A stretch of DNA of 64,000 bases from Meiothermus sp. QL-1 (lineage in GTDB: Bacteria > Deinococcota > Deinococci > Deinococcales > Thermaceae): NCBI RefSeq assembly GCF_003351145.1, contig NZ_QQSV01000011.1, positions 1 to 64,000 of the forward strand, given 5' to 3'. The notes beneath the pieces were generated by a model, which had not been told where the DNA came from, made no database searches, and worked only from the letters and a program-made list of their open reading frames with translations. Position 1 is the stretch's first letter. Each line of letters starts with the position of its first letter. Of the stretch, positions 21,042 to 29,746 are shown piece after piece. A program made the position numbers and the translations under genes.

Positions 21042-22066
21042 GCCTCCACCGCCTCTCCATTCTGAATCTCAGCCCAGCGCACGCAGCGCACCATGTGGCC
21101 GCCCCCCGCGTCCTGCAAGGCCGGGATCTCCTGGTCGCAAAGCCCAGGCTTGTAAAACTTGCAGCGGGGATGGAAGGCGCAGCCAGCGGGCAGGCTCAGG
21201 GGGTTGGGCACGTTGCCAGGAATGGCCTCCAGCCGCTGCTGGTGCTCAGCGGCTAGGTCGAGCCGCGGCACCGAGTTCAAAAGCCCCATGGTATAGGGGT
21301 GCAGGGGCTTCTTGAAGGTGGGCACCACATCCGCCTCCTCCACCGCCCGCCCAGCGTACATCACCACCACCCGGTCGGCCATCTCCGCCACCACCCCCAG
21401 GTTGTGGGTGATGAAGAGGATGCTCATCCCAATCTCTTCCTGGAGCTTCTTCATCAGCTCCAGAATCTGGGCCTGGATGGTCACGTCCAAAGCGGTGGTG
21501 GGCTCGTCGGCAATTAGAAGTGAGGGGTTACAGGAAAGCGCCATGGCGATCATCACCCGCTGGCGCATACCCCCCGACATCTGGTGGGGGTAGTTGGCCA
21601 GGCGCTTCCTGGGCTCAGGGATGCCCACCAGATCGAGCATCTCTGCGGCCTGCTCAAGCGCCTCCTTCCGGCTTTTGCCCTGGTGAAGCTGGATGGCCTC
21701 AGCGATCTGGTCCCCCACGGTGTAGACCGGGTTCAAGGAGGTCATGGGCTCCTGAAAGATCATGGCAATGTCGTTGCCCCGGATGCGGCGCATGCTGGCC
21801 TCATCCTCTTTGACCAGGTCGCGGAGCTTACCATCCTTGCCGCGAAAAAGCATCTGGCCGCCCACAATCTTGCCCGGTGGGGAGGGAATCAGGCGCATCA
21901 TGGCCAGGCTGGTCACCGACTTTCCGGAACCCGACTCCCCCACCACCGCCAGGGTCTCGCCCTTGTTAATGTGAAAGGAGACCCCGTCCACCGCCTTCAC
22001 CACCCCGTCGTCGGTGAAGAAGTGCACCTTGAGGTCCTTCACTTCAACCAGTCTGTTCTCGTCCAT
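21038..22066 (-). CDS. oppD: peptide ABC transporter ATP-binding protein (OppD/DppD type)
   Basis: 342 aa from ATG 22066 (GTAGGAG 5 nt upstream; a GTG two codons earlier is the alternative). Walker [10 protein letters not shown], signature [12 protein letters not shown], Walker [12 protein letters not shown], and the cysteine-containing tail [14 protein letters not shown]. Forms the ATPase dimer with OppF. Confidence 0.93.
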   Translation of the reverse strand: MDENRLVEVKDLKVHFFTDDGVVKAVDGVSFHINKGETLAVVGESGSGKSVTSLAMMRLIPSPPGKIVGGQMLFRGKDGKLRDLVKEDEASMRRIRGNDIAMIFQEPMTSLNPVYTVGDQIAEAIQLHQGKSRKEALEQAAEMLDLVGIPEPRKRLANYPHQMSGGMRQRVMIAMALSCNPSLLIADEPTTALDVTIQAQILELMKKLQEEIGMSILFITHNLGVVAEMADRVVVMYAGRAVEEADVVPTFKKPLHPYTMGLLNSVPRLDLAAEHQQRLEAIPGNVPNPLSLPAGCAFHPRCKFYKPGLCDQEIPALQDAGGGHMVRCVRWAEIQNGEAVEA

Positions 22067-22089
22067 GCCCACTCCTACAAAGTCAGGCC

Positions 22090-22095
22090 ATTATA
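22090..22095 (-). promoter_or_regulatory. possible internal promoter -10 between oppC and oppD
   Basis: Perfect TATAAT on the minus strand in the short gap after the oppC stop, 24 nt before the oppD start. It may allow separate expression of the two ATPases; no clear -35. Confidence 0.4.
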
Positions 22096-22099
22096 CCCC

Positions 22100-23665
22100 T
22101 CACACCTTGGTGCGCGGGTCGAGCGCGTCGCGCAGGCCATCGCCAAGGAAGTTATACGCCAGAATAGCCAGCAGGATGAACACCCCGGGAATTAGAAGCC
22201 AAGGCCGCTCGGTAAAGGCGGTGATGCCCGTGGCCTGGGCCTTGGAGAGCATCAAGCCCCAGGAAGTGGCCGGCTCCTGAATCCCGAGCCCCAGGAAGGA
22301 AAGCCCCGACTCCCCCAGGATGAAACCGGGAATGGCCAGGGTCACCGCCACGATGAGGTAGGTATAGGTACCCGGCAACACATGGCGGACGATAATGCGC
22401 ACGTCCCCTGCCCCCAAAGCCTGGGCGGCCTGGGCGTACTCCATCTCCCGAAGCTGCAGGACCTGGCTGCGGATGATGCGGGCCAGCCCCCCCCAGTTCA
22501 CGAAGGAGAGAATGGTCACCACCAACACGAAGCGCACCGCTGGCGGCACCTCGATGGGTATTAGCACCGAGAGGATGATGAGCAAGAACAAATCGGGAAT
22601 GGCCGCCAGCACCTCCACAGTGCGCATGATGAGGGTGTCCAGATCGAACTCAATCCGGGGCCAAAGCAGAATATAGCCGATGCCCCCCAACAAAACCACC
22701 CCTATGAGCCCGGCCACAATGGCCTCCAGCCCCCGGCTGGTCTCCAGGAAGCCTTCGACCGTGATCCAAAGCAGCCAGGCCACCCCCCCCCAGGCCAGCA
22801 ACCAGAGCAGGGCCCGGGCCAGGTGGCTAGGCCAGACCAAGAAGCGCATCAAAAAGCCCAGCAGCACCAACCCCAAAGCCAAGCCCAGCATCCCCAGGAC
22901 CAAGTAGCCGACCCGCTGCAGGTTGGGGCGGATAAACTGCTCATACCCCTGGCCCAGCGCCCAGAGCAGCACTCCCATCAGGGCCAGCCCCAAAGCGGCC
23001 AGCAGGTGGGCGTACCAGGGGCTGGCCCGTACAAAACGCCAGAATTCGGGGTTCAGAAGACCGATACTGAAGGTGACCGGACGGCCCGCGTAGTAGCCGG
23101 AGATGCTGCCCATGAAAACACCTATTAGTAGGGCTAGGGCGACCGCAAAAATACCGATGGTGAGGCTGATGCGGGCCCCAAACCAGATGCGGCCCCATAT
23201 GTCGCGCCCAAAGTCGTCCGCCCCCCAAAGGAAGAGCCTGGCCTGGTCCTCCAAAAGCCAAGGCCCCCCAAAGAGGCGCAGATTGGCCGGAATCAACCCC
23301 AAAAAGCGGTAAGGCTCCCCCTCCACGAAGAAGTAGATGGGATAACGCCCCTTCTCGCAGTCGGTGATCACCTCGACCTTGAAGGTCTCGGGGTTTCTGC
23401 GCCGCTCGGAGGGGCACACATAGGGGCGGGTCAGCCTGCCGTTCTCGTCGCGCCAAAAAATCTTGGTCGGAGGTGCATAGGAGAAGTCGCGGAAGCTCTT
23501 CTCCTCCGGGTAGGGGGCCAGGAAATCGGCGAAAAGCGCCCCTAGGTAGAAGACAAGCAGCACCACCGCCCCCAGCCGGGCCAAGGGGTGGCGCTTGAAG
23601 CGAATCCAGGCCTGCTGGAAAAAGCCCCGGCTCTGTAGAGCAGTGTTCGGTTTTCGCGCCAGCAT
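22100..23665 (-). CDS. oppC: peptide ABC transporter permease (OppC/DppC type) with a large membrane insertion
   Basis: 521 aa, against roughly 280-380 for most OppC proteins. N-terminal OppC leader and first helix (about 30-55), a periplasmic loop ending in FLWGADDFGRDIWGRIWFGA, then the permease core. The core is interrupted after SGYYAGRP (about residue 196) by roughly 145 residues with about four extra hydrophobic helices, and resumes at DLDTLIMRTVEVLAAIPDLF. The EAA loop (EYAQAAQALGAGDVRII) that meets the ATPase is intact, so the protein should be functional. Start ATG follows TAGGAGG. Peptide or another oligomer substrate is inferred from family. Confidence 0.9.
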   Translation of the reverse strand: MLARKPNTALQSRGFFQQAWIRFKRHPLARLGAVVLLVFYLGALFADFLAPYPEEKSFRDFSYAPPTKIFWRDENGRLTRPYVCPSERRRNPETFKVEVITDCEKGRYPIYFFVEGEPYRFLGLIPANLRLFGGPWLLEDQARLFLWGADDFGRDIWGRIWFGARISLTIGIFAVALALLIGVFMGSISGYYAGRPVTFSIGLLNPEFWRFVRASPWYAHLLAALGLALMGVLLWALGQGYEQFIRPNLQRVGYLVLGMLGLALGLVLLGFLMRFLVWPSHLARALLWLLAWGGVAWLLWITVEGFLETSRGLEAIVAGLIGVVLLGGIGYILLWPRIEFDLDTLIMRTVEVLAAIPDLFLLIILSVLIPIEVPPAVRFVLVVTILSFVNWGGLARIIRSQVLQLREMEYAQAAQALGAGDVRIIVRHVLPGTYTYLIVAVTLAIPGFILGESGLSFLGLGIQEPATSWGLMLSKAQATGITAFTERPWLLIPGVFILLAILAYNFLGDGLRDALDPRTKV

Positions 23666-23675
23666 CCTGAGCCTC

Positions 23676-24872
23676 CTAGCTGTAGCGAATGCGCGGGTCT
23701 ACCCAGGCCAAAAGCAGGTCAGAAAGCAGGTTGCCAATCATCAAAAGCACCGTGGTGATGGTGATTAGGCCCATGATCACGTACACATCGATGGCCGAGA
23801 TGGCCTCCAAAAGCGCCGGGGTAATGCCGGGCCAGGCCATCACCACCTCGACCAGCCCTGCCCCACCAATAAGACCAGGCAGGAGGCCACCAATGCCGGC
23901 TATGAAGGGAATCACCGCATTCCTGAGGGCGTGCTTGTAGATGACCACCCGCTCCGAAAGCCCCTTGGCCCTAGCGGTGCGGATGTAGTCTTGCGAGAGC
24001 ACATCCAGCATCTGGCCGCGCATTACCCGCATGAGCCCTGCCAGGCCCGAGGTGCCCACCACGATTACCACCGGAAAGGCGTGCCAAAGCACGTTGGTTA
24101 CCCGCGCCCACAGAGGCGACTCGGTGTAGGGCAGCCGCTCGGGCAAAGAGGGCCCCTGCAACAAGGGGGCCAGGAGCAAAAGCGCGCTCATACCAAAAAG
24201 CACAAGCCCCAGCCAGATGCCAAAGGTGGCGGCCTGCCTCCGGCGGGCGCGCCACCAGAAAAGGCCCCCATACACCAGGGCCCCCAAAAGAGCAAAGGGA
24301 AAGAGCACTTGGGCAGCCCGGGTCATATTCCCCAAGTGCAGAAACTCATTGGTCATACCCCCGATGGGCAGCAGGCGCATGTCTGTGAGGTCGTTGAGCC
24401 AGACCGCCAAGAAGAGCATGATGAGGCCAAAGAAGAAGTTGGGGATGGCCAGCCCCAAAAAGGCCAGGACGGTGAAGATGCGGTCGGGCCAGGTGTACTT
24501 GTAGATGGCCGAATAAACCCCGATGGGGATGGCAATCAGGTAAATCATCAAGGTGGCCAGCACCACCAGCACCATCGAGTTCAGGATGCGCGGGCCAATC
24601 ACGTTCCACACATCGGTCTTGTAGGAAAGGGAAAGACCCAGATAGCCCTGCAGAATCCCCGAGAGCCACTTGGCGTACTGCACCGGCAGGGGCTGGTCGA
24701 GGCCGAGCTGCTGGCGCAGTCTGGCGATGGACTCGCGGTCCTGGGTGGGGTCGAGCTCGAGCCGGGTCACAAAGTCGCCCGGGGCAAGCTGAATCACCAG
24801 GAAAGCCAACAAAGTGGCCCCAAAGAAGGTGGGAACAAGCTGGAGCAGCCTTCGCAGCACGTAGTCGAACAT
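23676..24872 (-). CDS. oppB: peptide ABC transporter permease (OppB/DppB type) with inserted helices
   Basis: 398 aa, longer than the usual 310-340. The N-terminal OppB-type helix and periplasmic loop (LGLDQPLPVQYAKWL) and the C-terminal EAA loop (DYIRTARAKGLSERVVI) are normal. Between about residues 172 and 258 there are two additional hydrophobic stretches joined by a basic turn (WWRARRRQ), not typical of the family. Heterodimer partner of OppC; start ATG 24872 has AGGAAAC upstream. Confidence 0.91.
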   Translation of the reverse strand: MFDYVLRRLLQLVPTFFGATLLAFLVIQLAPGDFVTRLELDPTQDRESIARLRQQLGLDQPLPVQYAKWLSGILQGYLGLSLSYKTDVWNVIGPRILNSMVLVVLATLMIYLIAIPIGVYSAIYKYTWPDRIFTVLAFLGLAIPNFFFGLIMLFLAVWLNDLTDMRLLPIGGMTNEFLHLGNMTRAAQVLFPFALLGALVYGGLFWWRARRRQAATFGIWLGLVLFGMSALLLLAPLLQGPSLPERLPYTESPLWARVTNVLWHAFPVVIVVGTSGLAGLMRVMRGQMLDVLSQDYIRTARAKGLSERVVIYKHALRNAVIPFIAGIGGLLPGLIGGAGLVEVVMAWPGITPALLEAISAIDVYVIMGLITITTVLLMIGNLLSDLLLAWVDPRIRYS

Positions 24873-24927
24873 GTTTCCTCAGCATAAAGGCAAGGGGTGG
24901 GTGGCCACCCCTTGCCCCCGGGTACTC

Positions 24928-26661
24928 CTACTCCTTAGCAAAGACGGTCTCGATGTAGGGCGCCTGGCCCACGATGGAGTTGATCTGCTCCCTGGGGAAC
25001 ATGCCGCCCAGGCGGGTCAGGCGGGCCGGGTTGTAGGCCGGGGCCACGGTGTAGATGATGGGCAGGTTCTCGGCCACCACCCTCTGGAACTGCACGTAGA
25101 TCTGGCGGCGCTGGGCCTGGTCCAGGGTGGTTGCCCCCCGCCGCATCAGGTTGTCAATCAGCACCTCGAAGGGTTCCACATTGGCCGGGCGCTTGCCGCC
25201 CACCCCCAGGTTCCACATGTGCAGGCTGCCGTCCAGCTCCCAGACGTTGCGGCTAAAGGCCGGCTCGATGCCGCCCGTAAGGCCGATCAGGATGGCGTCG
25301 AACTCGCGGGTACCATCGGCTGCGGGGCTGGTGAGCTGGCGCACCAACTCGTTGAAGTCGATGGGCCGGTACTCCACCTTGACCCCAATCTTGCGGGCCT
25401 CGTCGCGGAAGATCTGGGCAATGCGCTCCCGCACGGTGTTGCCCTGGTTGGTGAACAGGTTGAACTCCAGCACCCGCCCCTCGCTGTTCACCAGCCACCC
25501 GTCGCGGTTGCGCGTGCGGAAGCCCAGCTCGGCCAGAAGCTGCTGTGCCCGCTGCGGGTTGAACTCGTACTTGGGCACATCATCGGTGAAGAAGGCCTTG
25601 TTGGGGATGGAGATGGGGCTCCACTGGGGCTGGCCCAGCCCACCCAGGGCCACCTCGATCATGGACTTCTTGTCCATCAGGTGGGCCATAGCCCGGCGGA
25701 ACTTGACCTGGCGGAACAGGTTTGCCTTGAAGGGGTCCTTGTTGTTCCAGTTGAAGACGATGAAGTTGGTCCCCAGGGTGACGTCCACGTTGGGGAAGAT
25801 CTCGGCCCGCAAGCGCCCGGCCCGGATGCGCTCCAGCACCTGGGCCACCTGGTCGGCGTTGGCCGCCGCGAAGGTGTCAGCATCCCCGGCCAGGAAGCGG
25901 GCGAGCTGGGCGTTCAGGTCGGGCACGATCTGCACCGTGTAGCGCTCGAGGTAGGCCACGGGGTTGTTGCGCTCATCCACCCCCCAGTAGTTGGGGTTGC
26001 GCACCAGCACCACCCGCTCGCCCTTTACGTAGCTTTCCAGCCGGAAGGGGCCCCCGGAGACGATCTGCGCTGGCGGGGTGTCCAGGTTCCAAAGGGTCTG
26101 GAGCCGCTGCACCCCCGCCCGGTAGGCCGGCTCAAAGATGTGCCGCGGCACGATGTACCAGCCCTGGATCAGGGCCGGGGCATAGGGCTTGGGGAAGTCG
26201 GCCCGCACCGTGTACTGGTCCACTTTGGTCCAGCGGATGGGCTGGCCGTCCAGGATGAAGCTGCTGCGGGAGTTGGAGTTGACCTGGGGGTCAGCATGAA
26301 CGGTGGCGCTGAAGATCACGTCATCGGCGGTGATGGGCTGGCCATCCGACCACCGGGCCCCCTCCCGCAGCCTGAAAATTACCGTCAGGCCGTTGTTGCG
26401 CACCTCCCAGGACCTGGCCAGCCGGCCCTCAGGAGCCTGGGTGTACGGATCATAGGCGGTCAGGTAGGGCAGGAAGAGCGCGATTATATCGGTAGAAGAG
26501 GTCTCACGGGCCACAAAGGGGTTCCAGGTGCGGGGGTCAGAGATGGCGGTCACGCGGTAGGCCCCGCCTGGGCGGCCTATCTCGGTACCCCTAAAGACCT
26601 TGGGCTGGGCGAGAGCCGCCCCAACCAGAGCCAGCATACCTAAGACCAAGACTCGTTTCAT
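24928..26661 (-). CDS. oppA: peptide ABC transporter substrate-binding protein
   Basis: 577 aa, family 5 extracellular solute-binding protein. Signal peptide MKRVLVLGMLALVGAALAQ without a lipobox cysteine, so it is either free or anchored otherwise. Domain features include REGARWSDGQPITADDVIFS near residue 125, the family's typical motif. First gene of the oppABCDF-type operon; GGAGG precedes the ATG. Upstream, at 26703-26713 and 26731-26741, two short inverted repeats (CCTT-N3-AAGG and CTTG-N3-CAAG) may be regulatory, but this is weak. Confidence 0.93.
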   Translation of the reverse strand: MKRVLVLGMLALVGAALAQPKVFRGTEIGRPGGAYRVTAISDPRTWNPFVARETSSTDIIALFLPYLTAYDPYTQAPEGRLARSWEVRNNGLTVIFRLREGARWSDGQPITADDVIFSATVHADPQVNSNSRSSFILDGQPIRWTKVDQYTVRADFPKPYAPALIQGWYIVPRHIFEPAYRAGVQRLQTLWNLDTPPAQIVSGGPFRLESYVKGERVVLVRNPNYWGVDERNNPVAYLERYTVQIVPDLNAQLARFLAGDADTFAAANADQVAQVLERIRAGRLRAEIFPNVDVTLGTNFIVFNWNNKDPFKANLFRQVKFRRAMAHLMDKKSMIEVALGGLGQPQWSPISIPNKAFFTDDVPKYEFNPQRAQQLLAELGFRTRNRDGWLVNSEGRVLEFNLFTNQGNTVRERIAQIFRDEARKIGVKVEYRPIDFNELVRQLTSPAADGTREFDAILIGLTGGIEPAFSRNVWELDGSLHMWNLGVGGKRPANVEPFEVLIDNLMRRGATTLDQAQRRQIYVQFQRVVAENLPIIYTVAPAYNPARLTRLGGMFPREQINSIVGQAPYIETVFAKE

Positions 26662-26805
26662 CGGCTAAGCCTCCTGGGATTCGATGAAGAGAACCACCCT
26701 CGCCTTCGCAAGGTAAGCAGCGAGTATGGACTTGGTACAAGGCTATCCAGCCCCATCGGCGCTGTCAAGGCCCTGAAGGGAGGGAAAGAAGCAGCATATA
26801 GGCTA

Positions 26806-26833
26806 GGTCCATCCACCCTTTGGTGGATGGACC
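26806..26833 (-). terminator. hairpin downstream of secG
   Basis: Perfect 12-bp arms (26806-26817 and 26822-26833) with a 4-nt loop, 15 nt beyond the secG stop. No T run follows on the minus strand. The palindrome would also face the oppA promoter region on the other side. Confidence 0.5.
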
Positions 26834-26847
26834 CGAGAGAAAAAGGG

Positions 26848-27075
26848 CTAGCGCTCGAAGTAACGGAAAGAAAAGGCCAGCAAAGCGAAGATTACCCCGA
26901 GAATTATCGTGATGCGGTAGAGGCCCCCCGTTACCCCCCGGGTGCTGAAGAGGTCGGTCGAGCCGCCAAACATATCGCCAGCCCCCTGGCGGGGCTCCTG
27001 CGAGAGCACCAGGTAGACCAGAAAGCCCGCCACAAGGATGTACAGGAAGACCAAGAGGTTGTGCAAAAAGTCCAC
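26848..27075 (-). CDS. secG: preprotein translocase subunit SecG
   Basis: 75 aa from GTG 27075, which has GGAGG 5 nt upstream. Two transmembrane helices (LLVFLYILVAGFLVYLVL and ITIILGVIFALLAFSFRY) separated by the glycine-rich QGAGDMFGGS loop, the hallmark of SecG. It assists SecYEG protein export. The gene begins 17 nt after a tRNA-Leu gene on the same strand and lacks a promoter of its own, so the two are probably co-transcribed and separated by tRNA processing. Confidence 0.92.
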   Translation of the reverse strand: MDFLHNLLVFLYILVAGFLVYLVLSQEPRQGAGDMFGGSTDLFSTRGVTGGLYRITIILGVIFALLAFSFRYFER

Positions 27076-27092
27076 GGTCGCCTCCAGCCTGT

Positions 27093-27178
27093 TGGTGCCG
27101 GGAGTGGGACTCGAACCCACATGGCTGCTAACCGCCCGATTTTGAGTCGGGTGCGTCTACCGATTCCGCCATCCCGGC
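27093..27178 (-). tRNA. tRNA-Leu, anticodon CAA
   Basis: 86 nt including an encoded CCA (27093-27095). Acceptor stem GCCGGGA pairs with TCCCGGC; the anticodon arm is CCCGA-CTCAAAA-TCGGG; there is a variable arm of class II size and a T arm with GGTTCGAGTCC. Reads UUG codons. secG lies 17 nt downstream. Confidence 0.96.
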
Positions 27179-27193
27179 GCACCGGCCTGTATA

Positions 27194-27222
27194 ACTATAG
27201 TACCCCGTGGGCGTCTCCGCAA
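27194..27222 (-). promoter_or_regulatory. promoter of the tRNA-Leu/secG unit
   Basis: On the minus strand: -35 TTGCGG (27217-27222), 17-bp spacer, -10 TATAGT (27194-27199), about 15 nt before the tRNA 5' end. Confidence 0.65.
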
Positions 27223-27322
27223 CCCGCGGCTAAAGCCCCGCTCAAAACGAGGGTTAACCCCCCCTGAAGGGCTTCTCATCCCTTCCAAAAGGGCTACCCT
27301 AGCCTGAGGAAGAGGAGGCCAG

Positions 27323-28549
27323 ATGATGCGCAAATTTCCCGTCTTAGGACTGATGCTCTTGGGCCCCGCGCTGGCCGCGCCGGTGCTGAGCCCCCAGCAG
27401 ATCATCGTGAACCCGGTGCCCACCGACCTGCAGGTGCGGGTTTGGGTGGACAAGGACCCGGCCAAGACCGGCAACCCGGTCTACCAGATCGGCGAGCGCA
27501 TCCGGGTCTCGGTGCAGGTCAACCAGGATGCCTACGTCTACATCTTCAGCATACGCTCAACAGGGGAGATCAGCCTGATCCTGCCCAACGCCTTCGACGG
27601 CAACAACTACCTGCGGGCCGGGGAGACCCGGGTCTTCCCCCCGGCCAGCGGGGCGCGCTACGCTCTCGAGGTGGCCGGCCCAGAGGGGCAGGACCGGGTG
27701 CTGGCCATCGCCAGCCGCCAGCCCCTTTCCCTGGCCCAGATCGCCGATATTCAGAGCGGGCGGGTGAACCTGCAGGGCGCCGACAACCTGGCCCGGGCCC
27801 TCTCGATCGTGGTCACCCCCTTGCCCGAGCGGGACTGGGTGAGCGACATAGCCTTCTTCATCGTAGGCCGACCTGCCGTGACACCGGTACAACCGGTCCA
27901 GCCCGCTACCGGCACCCTGAGCGTGAATTCCAACCCTCAAGGCGCCCAGGTGCTGGTGGAAGGGCGGGTGGTGGGCACCACCCCGTTGAGCCTGGTCCTG
28001 CGCCCCGGACGGGTAGAGGTAGAGCTGCGCCTGGCGGGCTACCAAATCTTCCGCAGCGCGGTGCAGATCCGCCCCGGCGAGACCACAGCGATAAACGCCA
28101 ACCTGGTGCCGGTGGTGCAGAACGGGGTGCTACAGGTCAGCTCCACCCCCCAAGGTGCCCAGGTGCTCCTCAACGGCCGGGTGGTGGGCAACAGCCCCCT
28201 GAACCTTACGGTGGCACCGGGGTCGTACGAGCTTGAACTCCGCCTGGCGGGCTACCAGAGCTTCCGCACAACGGTTGCGGTGGGAAGCGGCCAGACCGTG
28301 CCGGTAAACGTCAGCCTCCTGCCCCTGCGGGGTTCGTTGGAGGTCTTCACCAACGTGGAAGCCCGCATTTTCCTGGATGGACGGGAGGTGGGCCAGACTC
28401 AAGGGGGCTTCCTGCGGATAGAAGGCCTTGACCCCGGCAGCCTTCAGGTGGTGGCCCTGGCCCCGGGTTACCGGGTTGAGGCGCGGGACGTGCGGGTGGA
28501 GCCTGGGCGCAGCCAGCAGGTCCGGCTCAGTCTGAATAGAGCGCGCTAG
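27323..28549 (+). CDS. secreted DUF4384 and PEGA-repeat protein
   Basis: 408 aa with a signal peptide (KFPVLGLMLLGPALAAP). Residues about 30-180 fit a DUF4384 module (YQIGERIRVSVQVNQDAYVYIF). They are followed by three PEGA-type beta repeats, the first two nearly identical in pattern: GTLSVNSNPQGAQVLVEG and GVLQVSSTPQGAQVLLNG, each ending in an LAGYQ-F segment. PEGA domains are typical of surface-layer proteins. The start could be either of two adjacent ATG codons, preceded by GAGGAGG. Monocistronic: a strong terminator follows. Confidence 0.82.
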   Translation: MMRKFPVLGLMLLGPALAAPVLSPQQIIVNPVPTDLQVRVWVDKDPAKTGNPVYQIGERIRVSVQVNQDAYVYIFSIRSTGEISLILPNAFDGNNYLRAGETRVFPPASGARYALEVAGPEGQDRVLAIASRQPLSLAQIADIQSGRVNLQGADNLARALSIVVTPLPERDWVSDIAFFIVGRPAVTPVQPVQPATGTLSVNSNPQGAQVLVEGRVVGTTPLSLVLRPGRVEVELRLAGYQIFRSAVQIRPGETTAINANLVPVVQNGVLQVSSTPQGAQVLLNGRVVGNSPLNLTVAPGSYELELRLAGYQSFRTTVAVGSGQTVPVNVSLLPLRGSLEVFTNVEARIFLDGREVGQTQGGFLRIEGLDPGSLQVVALAPGYRVEARDVRVEPGRSQQVRLSLNRAR

Positions 28550-28560
28550 GCGTGTCCTTT

Positions 28561-28595
28561 CGGGAAGCCGCCTGTGGCGGCTTCCCGACTTTTTT
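28561..28595 (+). terminator. rho-independent terminator after the PEGA gene
   Basis: 12-bp perfect arms (28561-28572 and 28576-28587), 3-nt loop, then ACTTTTTT. Confidence 0.9.
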
Positions 28596-28617
28596 ACCCG
28601 CGCAAGGGCGGGGTCAG

Positions 28618-28623
28618 TAGAAT
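28618..28623 (+). promoter_or_regulatory. -10 box of the homoisocitrate dehydrogenase gene
   Basis: TAGAAT ends 9 nt before the ATG at 28633, with no Shine-Dalgarno in between: a leaderless arrangement. Confidence 0.5.
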
Positions 28624-28632
28624 AGCAGCGGT

Positions 28633-29637
28633 ATGAAAAGTTACAAGATTTGTCTTATCGAAGGCGATGGGATAGGGCACGAGGTGATCCCTGCGGCGAG
28701 GCTGGTGCTGGAGGCCACCGGGCTCAGGCTCGAGTTCGTGGAGGCCCAGGCGGGCTGGGAGACCTTCGAGCGAACAGGCTGTTCGGTACCCGAGGCCACC
28801 CTGGAGGCCATTCAAAACACCGACGCCACCCTCTTCGGCGCAGCCACCAGCCCCACCCAAAAGGTCCCAGGGTTCTTCGGGGCTATCCGCTACCTGAGGC
28901 GCAAGCTCGACCTCTTCGCCAACGTGCGCCCGGCGAAGCACCACCCCGTGCCAGGCTCGAGGCCCGGGGTTGACCTGGTGGTGGTGCGGGAGAACACCGA
29001 GGGGCTTTACGTGGAGCAAGAACGCAGTTACCTGGACGGTGATATTGCAATTGCCGACGCGGTCATCACCCGCCGGGCCAGCGCCCGAATCGGGGCCTAC
29101 GCCGCCCGGCTGGCGGCCAGCCGCCCGCGCAAGCTGCTCCACGTAGCCCATAAGGCCAACGTTCTACCCATGACCCAGGGCCTCTTCATGCGCACTGTTT
29201 TCGAGGAAGCCGCCCGCTTCCCTGAACTCAAGACCCAGGACATCATCATCGACAACTGCGCCATGCAGCTCGTGCGCAACCCCGAGCGCTTCGACGTGAT
29301 CGTAACTACCAACCTGTTTGGCGATATCCTCTCCGACCTCACCGCTGGGCTGGTGGGCGGGCTGGGCATTGCGGCCAGCGGCAACATCGGGGATAAGTAC
29401 GCGGTCTTCGAACCAGTCCACGGCAGCGCCCCCGATATTGCCGGCAAGGGGATTGCCAATCCTGCAGCCGCCATCCTCTCAGCGGCCATGATGCTGGAGC
29501 ACTTGGGTGAGACCGAGGCGGCCCGGCGAATCGAGGCCGCGGTGGACAAGGCGCTGGCCGAGGGCCCTCGCACCCCCGACCTTGGGGGCCAAGCCACCAC
29601 CTTGGAGTTCGCCCAGGCGGTGGCCCAGGCCCTCTAA
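28633..29637 (+). CDS. hicd: homoisocitrate dehydrogenase
   Basis: 334 aa, the same length as T. thermophilus HICDH and close to it throughout as I recall it. It belongs to the beta-decarboxylating dehydrogenase family: [12 protein letters not shown] at the N-terminus, [19 protein letters not shown] in the substrate-specificity loop, the catalytic [16 protein letters not shown] segment, and the metal-binding NLFGDILSD. The specificity loop distinguishes it from isopropylmalate and isocitrate dehydrogenases. It oxidises homoisocitrate to 2-oxoadipate in the alpha-aminoadipate route to lysine. Other lysine genes are not in the window. Confidence 0.9.
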   Translation: MKSYKICLIEGDGIGHEVIPAARLVLEATGLRLEFVEAQAGWETFERTGCSVPEATLEAIQNTDATLFGAATSPTQKVPGFFGAIRYLRRKLDLFANVRPAKHHPVPGSRPGVDLVVVRENTEGLYVEQERSYLDGDIAIADAVITRRASARIGAYAARLAASRPRKLLHVAHKANVLPMTQGLFMRTVFEEAARFPELKTQDIIIDNCAMQLVRNPERFDVIVTTNLFGDILSDLTAGLVGGLGIAASGNIGDKYAVFEPVHGSAPDIAGKGIANPAAAILSAAMMLEHLGETEAARRIEAAVDKALAEGPRTPDLGGQATTLEFAQAVAQAL

Positions 29638-29702
29638 GGGCGCTTCTTGCAAAAGGGAGTGGTACCCACGGTCAAACCCGGCACGGCCTGGCGTATGTGC
29701 CG

Positions 29703-29711
29703 TGTTATACT
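29703..29711 (+). promoter_or_regulatory. extended -10 promoter of the pil operon
   Basis: TGT followed by TATACT forms an extended -10, 35 nt before the GTG start of pilM. Just upstream, CGGCAC...GTGCCG forms an inverted repeat that may end hicd transcription. Confidence 0.6.
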
Positions 29712-29746
29712 TACACCTAGCTTGGGACGCTCGCAAAGGGGGCAAT

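Noticed and set aside
24871-26643. 590-aa antisense frame over oppA
   Set aside because: Shadow of oppA; low-complexity G/H/Q/V-rich composition.
29710-29726. Third copy of the CTTACA-N5-TGTAAG operator before pilM
   Set aside because: Only the left half-site is present; the right half reads CTTGGG.
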